Source: Candidatus Bathyarchaeota archaeon
GTDB taxonomy: Archaea; Thermoproteota; Bathyarchaeia; TCS64
DNA: 5,449 nt
NCBI GenBank assembly: GCA_030669135.1
Contig: DAOVEE010000127.1
Location: forward strand, 1-5,449
Reading direction: 5' to 3'
Part shown: piece by piece, positions 1-4,755 of the stretch
Position numbering within the stretch: the stretch's first letter is position 1
How the letters are laid out: each line of letters begins with the position of its first letter
Position numbers and translations under genes: made by a program
The notes under the pieces: generated by a model
Database searches by the model: none
What the model was told of the DNA's origin: nothing
Seen by the model: only the letters and a program-made list of their open reading frames with translations

Positions 1-773
1 CGAATCACGTCGTCCCCTTCACCGTGCAGCTCCCTCTCAGCCTCGCTGCGCACGACGGTGAAGAAGGGGTTGAAGGCCACCGTCAGCCCCAGGTCGGCGC
101 ACCGCTGCCAGTAGTACCACACTAGGTCCGGGATGGTGGTGACCCCCGGGACGACGGCCTTCCCGCTGTAGCACTCCGCGATCAACGCGTGGGCCACCTT
201 AACCACGTGCTCGTAGAGCCCCACCTCGCTGTCCGTCAGCGTCGCCAGCCACCGAGTCGCGCATGCCTCGGCCGAGACCAGCCTATCCACGTACCTCTGG
301 GGCAGCGCCTCCACCAGCTGGTTGTACAGGTTGTGGGTGAGCCCGCCGGCGGCCCACTGGATGGAGCCCGTGTTGATCCCGATGCGCATCGGGTCCCTCT
401 CCTCCACGATGCCTCCGAGAAGCTTCCACTGCTCCCTGTGATGCCTCCTCCCCGGCCACGGCTGATCGTACAGGTCCTTGGTGTCGGTGAAGGAAAGGTT
501 GATCCGCTCCACGCCCAGCTCCGGCCCCCTGTCGTAGAAGACCAGCATCTGGAGTATGGGGCACCACGTGTCCATGGGTATCATGGTCTCATAAACCGGG
601 TCCAGGTCGTCCTCCTGGCAGATGATCAGCCACATGTCTAGACCCGCCTCCCTCATGGCGGTGGGAAGCACCTCTTCAAGCCTCTCGGCGAGCACCCGGC
701 CTATTATCTCGGACCGCTCACGCATGGACAGAACCTTGGGGAACCCCTTTGAGATTCGATCATGTCTAGCCAT
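1..773 (-). CDS. M24 family metallopeptidase (Xaa-Pro peptidase-like), 3'-truncated by window edge
   Basis: Reading the minus strand from ATG at 773 gives 257 codons open to the window edge, so the C-terminus is missing. After a short basic N-terminus, residues 40-60 read MREAGLDMWLIICQEDDLDP, typical of the creatinase/prolidase-type N-terminal domain. Residues 74-106 (LQMLVFYDRGPELGVERINL, then a DLYDQPW stretch) fit the same family. From about residue 183 the pita-bread catalytic domain begins: a helix ending in VKVAHALIAE, then PGVTTIPDLVWYY (209-221) and FFTVVRSEAE (237-246). This family uses two Asp, one His and two Glu to bind two metal ions. The first Asp ligand should lie just beyond the window, so activity cannot be judged. 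Likely a cytosolic aminopeptidase or dipeptidase, but some M24 members act on creatine-like substrates or are non-catalytic. No Shine-Dalgarno precedes the ATG, suggesting a leaderless start. An in-frame TAG lies 14 codons upstream, and TTG is the only other upstream start option seen. Confidence 0.85.
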   Translation of the reverse strand, partial: MARHDRISKGFPKVLSMRERSEIIGRVLAERLEEVLPTAMREAGLDMWLIICQEDDLDPVYETMIPMDTWCPILQMLVFYDRGPELGVERINLSFTDTKDLYDQPWPGRRHHREQWKLLGGIVEERDPMRIGINTGSIQWAAGGLTHNLYNQLVEALPQRYVDRLVSAEACATRWLATLTDSEVGLYEHVVKVAHALIAECYSGKAVVPGVTTIPDLVWYYWQRCADLGLTVAFNPFFTVVRSEAERELHGEGDDVI

Positions 774-802
774 ATATGGAAACCCGTCGACCAACGAGAA
801 TA

Positions 803-808
803 GTTTAA
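803..808 (-). promoter_or_regulatory. Weak TATA-like element upstream of the M24 peptidase gene
   Basis: On the minus strand the sequence GTTAAACTA lies about 30-35 bases upstream of the ATG at 773, roughly where an archaeal TATA box would sit for a leaderless or near-leaderless transcript. The match is poor. The 72-base gap to the upstream response regulator gene is AT-richer than its surroundings and has no terminator-like T run in the minus direction, so readthrough from that gene is equally possible. Confidence 0.28.
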
Positions 809-845
809 CGGTCTACACCAACAGGCATAGGACAAGACAGGTTAG

Positions 846-1250
846 CTACTTTTTTTCCTCCGTCTCCTCGGGCTCGGCTCTCTCCCTGAGCTTCTCCTCG
901 ATGACCGCAAGGACCTCATTCATGTCCACGGGCTTCAGCAGGTAGGAGTCCGCGCCGAGGCTGAGGCTCTCAGCGGCGTTCTCCAGGGAAGGGAAACCCG
1001 TCAGCATCACCTTGACCGCCCTAGGCTGCAGCAGGTTGGCCTTCCTCAACAGATCCGTCCCCGTGATGTCCGGCAGCCTGTAGTCGAATACCACCACGTC
1101 GTAGAGGTTCTCGCTGAGCTTCACCTCGGCCTCCCCGCCGTTACTCGCCGAGTCGACTGAGTAGCCGAACTTCTCGAGGAACAGGGTGAACGTCCTCACG
1201 ATGTCCTCTTCGTCGTCGATGAGAAGAACCCCGGGTCTAGCCTCGTCCAT
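846..1250 (-). CDS. Stand-alone response regulator receiver (REC) protein
   Basis: Single receiver domain of 134 residues, with no DNA-binding or enzymatic output domain. The acidic pocket is LLIDDEED (Asp12 and Asp13). The phospho-acceptor Asp56 lies in VVVFDYRLPDITG, the switch Thr84 in VMLTGFP, and the invariant Lys106 in YLLKPVD, so all catalytic residues of the CheY fold are present. The protein ends in a short charged tail, EPEETEEKK. It would accept phosphate from a histidine kinase, none of which is in the window, and would act by protein contact. I chose ATG at 1250 because GGGGAG sits 8 bases upstream and the REC core starts a few residues in. A GTG at 1292 would add 14 residues. 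The gene lies 72 bases upstream of the M24 peptidase gene in the same direction and is divergent from the MFS gene. Regulation of either neighbour is possible but not shown. Confidence 0.93.
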   Translation of the reverse strand: MDEARPGVLLIDDEEDIVRTFTLFLEKFGYSVDSASNGGEAEVKLSENLYDVVVFDYRLPDITGTDLLRKANLLQPRAVKVMLTGFPSLENAAESLSLGADSYLLKPVDMNEVLAVIEEKLRERAEPEETEEKK

Positions 1251-1258
1251 GTCTCTGC

Positions 1259-1264
1259 TCCCCG
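1259..1264 (-). promoter_or_regulatory. Ribosome binding site deciding the response regulator start
   Basis: GGGGAG on the minus strand is partly complementary to the archaeal 16S 3' end and sits 8 bases before ATG 1250. It favours this ATG over the upstream GTG at 1292, which has no such motif. Confidence 0.5.
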
Positions 1265-1293
1265 AAATATTACCTGTATTGAAGAGTTTCACC

Positions 1294-1299
1294 TATATC
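1294..1299 (-). promoter_or_regulatory. Candidate TATA box for the response regulator gene
   Basis: On the minus strand AAAGAAGATATAGG contains a TATA-like GATATA preceded by an A-rich, BRE-like stretch. A start of transcription about 25 bases downstream would fall near 1270, giving a leader of about 20 bases that includes the GGGGAG ribosome site. This agrees with the ATG at 1250 and would exclude the GTG at 1292. Confidence 0.35.
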
Positions 1300-1362
1300 T
1301 TCTTTGTCGGGGGAACACGTCTCCATATTCTCCCCATTCCCATGCTGGGCTAAACCTACACA

Positions 1363-1370
1363 TTTATTAT
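1363..1370 (+). promoter_or_regulatory. TATA box for the MFS transporter gene, leaderless geometry
   Basis: TTTATTAT is centred about 28 bases upstream of the ATG at 1395, in an AT-rich patch. With the usual archaeal distance from TATA to transcription start, the mRNA would begin within a few bases of the start codon. No Shine-Dalgarno is seen (CTGAACCGCGT precedes the ATG), which fits leaderless translation. Confidence 0.5.
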
Positions 1371-1394
1371 TCACATGTAAACCCTGAACCGCGT

Positions 1395-2597
1395 ATGAGC
1401 GAGCTGGAAGAGGAGCCCCTGAAGACCACGCCGGCGCTCATGGCGACCGGGTTCACGATGATGTTCAGCGACAGCCTCAACAACAGGTTCAACAACCTCC
1501 TCGTAGCCGCGTCGGGCGCCACCGTGAACCAGATGGGGTTCCTCCAGGGCGCCAAGAGCCTTAGCAGCAACCTCCTCCAGCTCGTGTTCGGCAGACTCAT
1601 CGACAGGTACGGAAAGAAGAGGTTCATCGCGGCGGGCCGCATACTCAACGCCGGCGCCATTGCCGCGTTGCTCCTGTTCGACGCCCCGGAGCCGCTTATA
1701 TGGCTGGTGATTCTAAGCAGCTTCTTCTACAGCATGACTAGACCGTCCTGGAGCAGCCTCCTGGGAGACTACACGACCGATCGCACCAGGGGCGTGACCA
1801 TAGGGTTGATCAACAGCGTCAGCCAGATGGGCAGCTTCTTCGCCATGATCATAGCCTTCGCCATAAGCATAACGGATCAAGGCGAGACCACGATCGAGAG
1901 CTTCTCCCTGGTGCTCACCTTGGCGGCCGCCGCCAGCCTAGTGAGCGGCGTGCTCGTGCTCTTCACCAAAGAGAAACCCCCCAAGGGCGCCAGCCAGAGT
2001 TTCGAGCTCAACCGACTGATAAAGGACCCCAGGCTCACCCGCTACCTCCTGCTCAATTTCATGTACGGCATGGGGATGAGCTTCGCGTGGCCCCTCTTCC
2101 CCCTGGTCATCACCCACAGGCTCCGCATGAAGGTGTGGCAGATAAGCACCCTGAGCCTCACAAGCAGCCTGGTCAGCACCCTCACACAGAGGAGGCTGGG
2201 CGCTTTCATGGACAGGATCGGTAGGAGACCCATCATCGTGCTGAGCCGCGTCTCCATGGCCGTGGCCCCCGTCGCCTACGCCGTGGCGACCCAGTGGTGG
2301 CACATAGCCTTGGCGGAGCTCTTCCTAGGCGTCGGGATGGCCGCGTGGATGAGCAGCGAGTCCACCTACGTCATAGACCTAGCCCCAGGGGACCTGAGGG
2401 CCACCTACCTCGCCAGCAGCACCACGGCGTTCGGGATCGCCTGCTTCATAGGAAGCAACGTGAGCGGCTACGTCATCGACGCCTACTTCGGCGGCCTAGA
2501 GGGGCTGAGCACGGGGCTCTTCTTCTCCGCAGCCCTGCGCGTGGTCTTCGGCCTCGCCTACCTCAAGGCATACGAGTCCATGGGGGACGCAGAGTAA
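1395..2597 (+). CDS. Major facilitator superfamily (MFS) transporter
   Basis: A 400-residue integral membrane protein of the usual MFS length, with about twelve hydrophobic segments in two halves joined near residues 191-212 (KEKPPKGASQ and following). The cytoplasmic loop 2-3 motif A appears in both halves: GRLIDRYGKKR at 66-76 and GAFMDRIGRRP at 269-279. This two-fold repeat is the hallmark of the fold. Asp26 and Arg31 near the start of TM1, and Arg116 with Asp125 around TM4, are charged residues in or near the membrane that could serve coupling or substrate binding. Related archaeal and bacterial proteins are mostly annotated as multidrug or sugar exporters, but the substrate cannot be told from sequence. 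The gene ends with tandem stops (TAA TAG) and lies 33 bases upstream of the metallo-hydrolase gene with no T-tract between them, so co-transcription is possible. No signal peptide is expected. Confidence 0.93.
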   Translation: MSELEEEPLKTTPALMATGFTMMFSDSLNNRFNNLLVAASGATVNQMGFLQGAKSLSSNLLQLVFGRLIDRYGKKRFIAAGRILNAGAIAALLLFDAPEPLIWLVILSSFFYSMTRPSWSSLLGDYTTDRTRGVTIGLINSVSQMGSFFAMIIAFAISITDQGETTIESFSLVLTLAAAASLVSGVLVLFTKEKPPKGASQSFELNRLIKDPRLTRYLLLNFMYGMGMSFAWPLFPLVITHRLRMKVWQISTLSLTSSLVSTLTQRRLGAFMDRIGRRPIIVLSRVSMAVAPVAYAVATQWWHIALAELFLGVGMAAWMSSESTYVIDLAPGDLRATYLASSTTAFGIACFIGSNVSGYVIDAYFGGLEGLSTGLFFSAALRVVFGLAYLKAYESMGDAE

Positions 2598-2599
2598 TA

Positions 2600-2624
2600 G
2601 TAAAAAACGGCTCCACGTATATAG
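2600..2624 (+). promoter_or_regulatory. AT-rich promoter candidate for the metallo-hydrolase gene
   Basis: The 33-base gap after the MFS gene holds two TATA-like stretches: GTAAAAAA (2600-2607), about 27 bases before the GTG start, and GTATATAG (2617-2624), only about 10 bases before it. The first has the right spacing for a leaderless transcript starting at the GTG. The second would start transcription after the GTG and so is less useful. Readthrough from the MFS gene is the alternative. Confidence 0.3.
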
Positions 2625-2630
2625 TAATAG

Positions 2631-3275
2631 GTGAAAGTTTTGGAGGTTAAATGGCTAGGACACGCCTCGTGGAAGGTGAAGACAGGCGGCACGACCATCT
2701 ACATCGACCCATATGAGGGCGAGTACGACGAGGAGGCCGACCTGATCCTCAGCACCCACCACCACGACGACCACTGCAAGGTGGACAAGATAAAGAAGGT
2801 GAAGGGCGACAACACCGTGATAGTGGCTCCCCCCGAGTGCGGCAAGAAGATAGGCTCACCCGTGAAGAGCCTGAAGCCAGGAGAGTCAGCGTCCTATGGG
2901 GACGTGACGGTGGAGGCGGTGGAGGCATACAACTACAAGCGGTTCAGGAGCCCCGGGACGCCTTTCCACCCCAAGGGGATAGGCGTCGGGTACCTGGTGA
3001 AGGCAGAGGGCAAGACCGTCTACCACGCCGGAGACACCGACTTCATCGACGAGATGAAGAAACTGAAGGGAATAGACCTGCTCCTCATCCCAAGCGGGGG
3101 AACCTACACCATGGACAACCCGGAAGCCGCCGAGGCGACCATCGCGATGAACCCCGCCAAAGCGGTGCCCATGCACATATGGGACACCGACCCGTCGGAG
3201 TACAAGAAGATGGTCGAAGCGGGCTGCGACACCGAGGTCATAGTGATGAAGCCAGGCGAGGTCATCACCCTCTAA
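2631..3275 (+). CDS. UPF0173 / UlaG-like metal-dependent hydrolase (metallo-beta-lactamase fold)
   Basis: A 214-residue protein close to the normal length of the UPF0173 family. It opens with KWLGHASW (7-14), the family's first strand and GHA motif. The metal-binding H-x-H-x-D-H is at 43-48 (HHHDDH: His43, His45, Asp47, His48). Further ligands are His132 and Asp135 in VYHAGDTDF, and His182 in VPMHIWD. All residues for a binuclear metal site are present, so a cytosolic metal-dependent hydrolase is likely. UlaG hydrolyses L-ascorbate-6-phosphate lactone, but archaeal UPF0173 members have no agreed substrate and I assign none. The start is GTG at 2631 because no in-frame ATG lies before the GHA motif; TTG at 2640 is the only alternative. 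No Shine-Dalgarno lies before the GTG. The gene follows the MFS gene, converges with the 178-residue protein gene 19 bases away, and ends at a T7 tract. Confidence 0.92.
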   Translation: MKVLEVKWLGHASWKVKTGGTTIYIDPYEGEYDEEADLILSTHHHDDHCKVDKIKKVKGDNTVIVAPPECGKKIGSPVKSLKPGESASYGDVTVEAVEAYNYKRFRSPGTPFHPKGIGVGYLVKAEGKTVYHAGDTDFIDEMKKLKGIDLLLIPSGGTYTMDNPEAAEATIAMNPAKAVPMHIWDTDPSEYKKMVEAGCDTEVIVMKPGEVITL

Positions 3276-3281
3276 CCACCC

Positions 3282-3288
3282 TTTTTTT
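3282..3288 (+). terminator. Oligo-T transcription terminator after the metallo-hydrolase gene
   Basis: Seven consecutive T residues follow CCACCC, six bases after the stop codon. Archaeal RNA polymerase stops at such T-rich tracts without needing a hairpin. The tract lies in the 19-base gap between convergent genes and works only in the plus direction; no equivalent T run follows the minus-strand gene. Confidence 0.6.
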
Positions 3289-3294
3289 ACGCCC

Positions 3295-3831
3295 TCACGA
3301 CGAGAACCCTGTATATTCCTCGAATATTCTTCGCATGACCACCCTGTAGGCTGGGTAGTACGCCTCGCGGTAGGCGGCGGAGTGGTGACGCGGCTCCGGA
3401 CCCGCCTCCTCGAGGCTCCTGTCGTACAGACGGATCGTTTCATCGTCGAAGTCCCGGTCTTGCTCCGCCGCGGCTTCCTTGAACATCCCCCAAAGCGAGA
3501 CGAACTCGGTGGGGTCACCCTCATATTCAGCTGACTTCAACATGGCCCTGTACAGGGTCCTGAGGTCTCCCCCCTGCCTAAGGTATGGTCTCAGGTTCAC
3601 CCTCACGATTCTCCCGTCAACCGAGACGAGTTCAACCAGAGGCTCGTCAAGATGATCCAACTGGTCTACTCTCTCCGCCTCCTCCTTGAGCCTCTCCCAT
3701 GCCTTCTCGCCCATGATGTGGGAGACCCCGAACACCCCCTGGTACAGCAGCTTGTATACGTCCCTCACCTCCATGCGGGGGCGCCTCCGCAGGTGTTCAA
3801 TCAGGAACGCCCTGAAGCTCTCCTCATCCAT
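3295..3831 (-). CDS. Conserved-looking protein of unknown function, 178 residues
   Basis: I do not recognise a characterised family. The protein is soluble and mostly helical, with no membrane segment, signal peptide or cysteines. Stretches that look conserved are DVYKLLYQGVFGVSHIM (24-40), VRVNLRPYLRQGGD (76-89) and EPRHHSAAYREAYYPAYRVV (146-165). His38, Asn79, Arg81, His149, His150, Tyr162 and Arg163 are candidate functional residues by appearance only. I recall uncharacterised bacterial proteins with similar 'YQ-x-x-FG-x-x-H' and 'HHS...Y-P-x-YR' patterns, which suggests a widespread family, but cannot confirm it. The ATG at 3831 lies one base after the stop of the Fe-S protein gene (TGA G ATG), so translation is probably coupled and the two proteins likely share a task. 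The gene ends 19 bases from the convergent metallo-hydrolase gene. Confidence 0.85.
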   Translation of the reverse strand: MDEESFRAFLIEHLRRRPRMEVRDVYKLLYQGVFGVSHIMGEKAWERLKEEAERVDQLDHLDEPLVELVSVDGRIVRVNLRPYLRQGGDLRTLYRAMLKSAEYEGDPTEFVSLWGMFKEAAAEQDRDFDDETIRLYDRSLEEAGPEPRHHSAAYREAYYPAYRVVMRRIFEEYTGFSS

Positions 3832-3832
3832 C

Positions 3833-4534
3833 TCATGCTACCCCATGTACCGGGCGTGGGCCTATGCTATCCTCCCTCGGGACAAGCCCGATGGCGTCTG
3901 TGGGGCAGGTCGAGACGCATAAGCCGCATCCGAAGCAGTTGGAGACATCGTACTGCATCTTCCCGTCGGTCATGCTTCTAGCCATGAAGACGCATCTGTC
4001 CACGCAGACGCCGCAGTCTATGCAGCTCTCCACGTCGTCCTCTGCGACGTAGCTGGATGTAAGCACCTGGGTGGATATCCCAAAGCGCAGCAGCCCACCC
4101 AGCGTGTGGCAGCAGCGTGGGCAGCAGCTGCAGATAACCGTCGGCCTGTCGTCACCTTTCATGGTGTAGGCCATGTGTACCAGCCCCGCCTTGTGGCTCA
4201 TCTCCAGAGCCTCGACGGCCTCCCCGAGGCTCACCTCTTGGGGGTTGTATTCTTCAGACTCGAGAGCCTGATCGGCAGATCTGTCCAAGTTCAGACAGGT
4301 CCTCTGGGGAGAGTCGCAGTTACCGTACTCTGCTTTGCAGCCGCAGTCCTGTAAGACGATCTTCTCGGCAGCTCTTAGAATCTCTTTCATCTCGCTTAGA
4401 TCGTAGACCCGGTGCTCGGCCTCTACCATGACGTTCACGGGGACCGTGACGGCTTTATCGAGGTCGTCCGCGATCTCTCTCAGCCTCTCTTCCGTGTAGT
4501 CTCTGGAGTACCTCTGCCCCATCCTTGTCGGCAT
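3833..4534 (-). CDS. Cysteine-rich iron-sulfur protein with C-terminal 2[4Fe-4S] ferredoxin domain
   Basis: A 233-residue cytosolic protein with 17 cysteines in three groups. Residues 1-60 carry none. Group one is C64, C66, C73 and C80 (DCGCKAEYGNCDSPQRTC, pattern C-x-C-x6-C-x6-C). Group two is ICSCCPRCC, with C135, C137, C138, C141 and C142. The C-terminal part is a bacterial-type ferredoxin with two C-x2-C-x2-C-x3-C motifs, CIDCGVCVDRC (171-181) and CFGCGLCVSTC (200-210). The second motif is followed by Pro211, as usual in a [4Fe-4S] ferredoxin; the first is followed by Val182 instead. The ferredoxin half should carry two [4Fe-4S] clusters for electron transfer. Similar Cys-rich N-terminal regions occur in 4Fe-4S proteins of anaerobic archaea and bacteria whose partners are largely unknown. 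The start is ATG 4534; ATG 4522 would remove four residues. No clear Shine-Dalgarno is seen. First gene of a two-gene unit, divergent from the KaiC-like gene. Confidence 0.9.
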   Translation of the reverse strand: MPTRMGQRYSRDYTEERLREIADDLDKAVTVPVNVMVEAEHRVYDLSEMKEILRAAEKIVLQDCGCKAEYGNCDSPQRTCLNLDRSADQALESEEYNPQEVSLGEAVEALEMSHKAGLVHMAYTMKGDDRPTVICSCCPRCCHTLGGLLRFGISTQVLTSSYVAEDDVESCIDCGVCVDRCVFMARSMTDGKMQYDVSNCFGCGLCVSTCPTDAIGLVPREDSIGPRPVHGVA

Positions 4535-4557
4535 AGAGGGACATGATTTATGGCTGG

Positions 4558-4572
4558 ATTTAAGGTTTATAA
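4558..4572 (-). promoter_or_regulatory. Promoter of the Fe-S protein operon (two overlapping TATA-like elements)
   Basis: On the minus strand GTTATAAACC (TTATAAA at 4572-4566) and CCTTAAATCC (TTAAAT at 4563-4558) lie about 35 and 26 bases before the ATG at 4534. The nearer one gives a leaderless start. The farther one is the better TATA match and would give a leader of about 10 bases. I cannot decide between them from sequence. Confidence 0.5.
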
Positions 4573-4573
4573 C

Positions 4574-4585
4574 TCGATTAATCGA
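4574..4585. promoter_or_regulatory. 12-bp perfect palindrome, candidate operator of the Fe-S operon
   Basis: TCGATTAATCGA is a perfect inverted repeat, flanked by a direct repeat of ACTCG (4572-4576 and 4585-4589). It begins one base from the TTATAAA element of the Fe-S operon, on its upstream (BRE) side. A dimeric winged-helix or ribbon-helix-helix regulator bound there would affect TFB/TBP loading. It is about 35 bases from the TATA box of the divergent KaiC-like gene, so it could act on both. The regulator is not identified. Confidence 0.4.
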
Positions 4586-4620
4586 CTCGTTGTAGGGAAA
4601 TTCACGCTATCTGATAAAAG

Positions 4621-4628
4621 TATAAATA
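4621..4628 (+). promoter_or_regulatory. Strong TATA box upstream of the KaiC-like ATPase gene
   Basis: GATAAAAGTATAAATAAACC contains TATAAATA with an A-rich BRE-like stretch before it, the best archaeal promoter match in the window. Transcription should start near 4650, about 105 bases before the ATPase ATG at 4756, so this mRNA would have an unusually long leader compared with the near-leaderless genes around it. Confidence 0.65.
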
Positions 4629-4673
4629 AACCTTAGACGTTCTTCAAGTTATTATCCTCATGGGTGAGAATAA

Positions 4674-4711
4674 GAGGGAGATTTGGTAAGTTCATTACTG
4701 ATTTTTCCCTC
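4674..4711 (+). promoter_or_regulatory. Hairpin in the leader of the KaiC-like ATPase gene
   Basis: The arm at 4674-4689 (GAGGGAGATTTGGTAA) pairs with 4695-4711 (TTACTGATTTTTCCCTC) around a five-base loop, GTTCA. I count 15 pairs including three G-T wobbles and one internal T-T mismatch with a bulge. A T5 run (4702-4706) lies in the descending arm and could act as a weak archaeal terminator. The left arm overlaps the end of a 9-codon mini-ORF (4660-4689, MGENKREIW). Two more overlapping mini-ORFs follow the hairpin: 4712-4726 (MDSP) and 4723-4737 (MMKT). Leader regulation by attenuation or translation is inferred, not shown. Confidence 0.4.
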
Positions 4712-4755
4712 ATGGACTCGCCATGATGAAAACGTGACAGGGGACGGATGCTAGA

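Noticed and set aside
189..641. Plus-strand open frame of 150 codons over the M24 peptidase gene
   Set aside because: Antisense shadow in GC-rich DNA; the product is rich in Pro, His, Arg and Val with no fold signal, while the minus-strand frame matches a known family throughout.
1321..1350. Repeated CCAT units and a CCCA-TGC-TGGG inverted repeat between the response regulator and MFS genes
   Set aside because: The units are only four bases long, irregularly spaced, and within chance expectation for 100 bases.
2651..2716. Short ORF of 21 codons preceded by GGAGGT, inside the start of the metallo-hydrolase gene
   Set aside because: The spacing between the SD-like motif and ATG is only three bases, and the peptide is an out-of-frame reading of conserved hydrolase codons; noted only as an oddity.
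2837..3349. Plus-strand open frame of 170 codons inside the metallo-hydrolase gene
   Set aside because: Out-of-frame shadow of the hydrolase; Arg/Gly/His-rich composition and it runs over the terminator T-tract.
2886..3524. Minus-strand open frame of 212 codons spanning the metallo-hydrolase and the unknown gene
   Set aside because: It crosses two convergent genes with better support, and its product is low-complexity and Arg/Val-rich with no recognisable motif.
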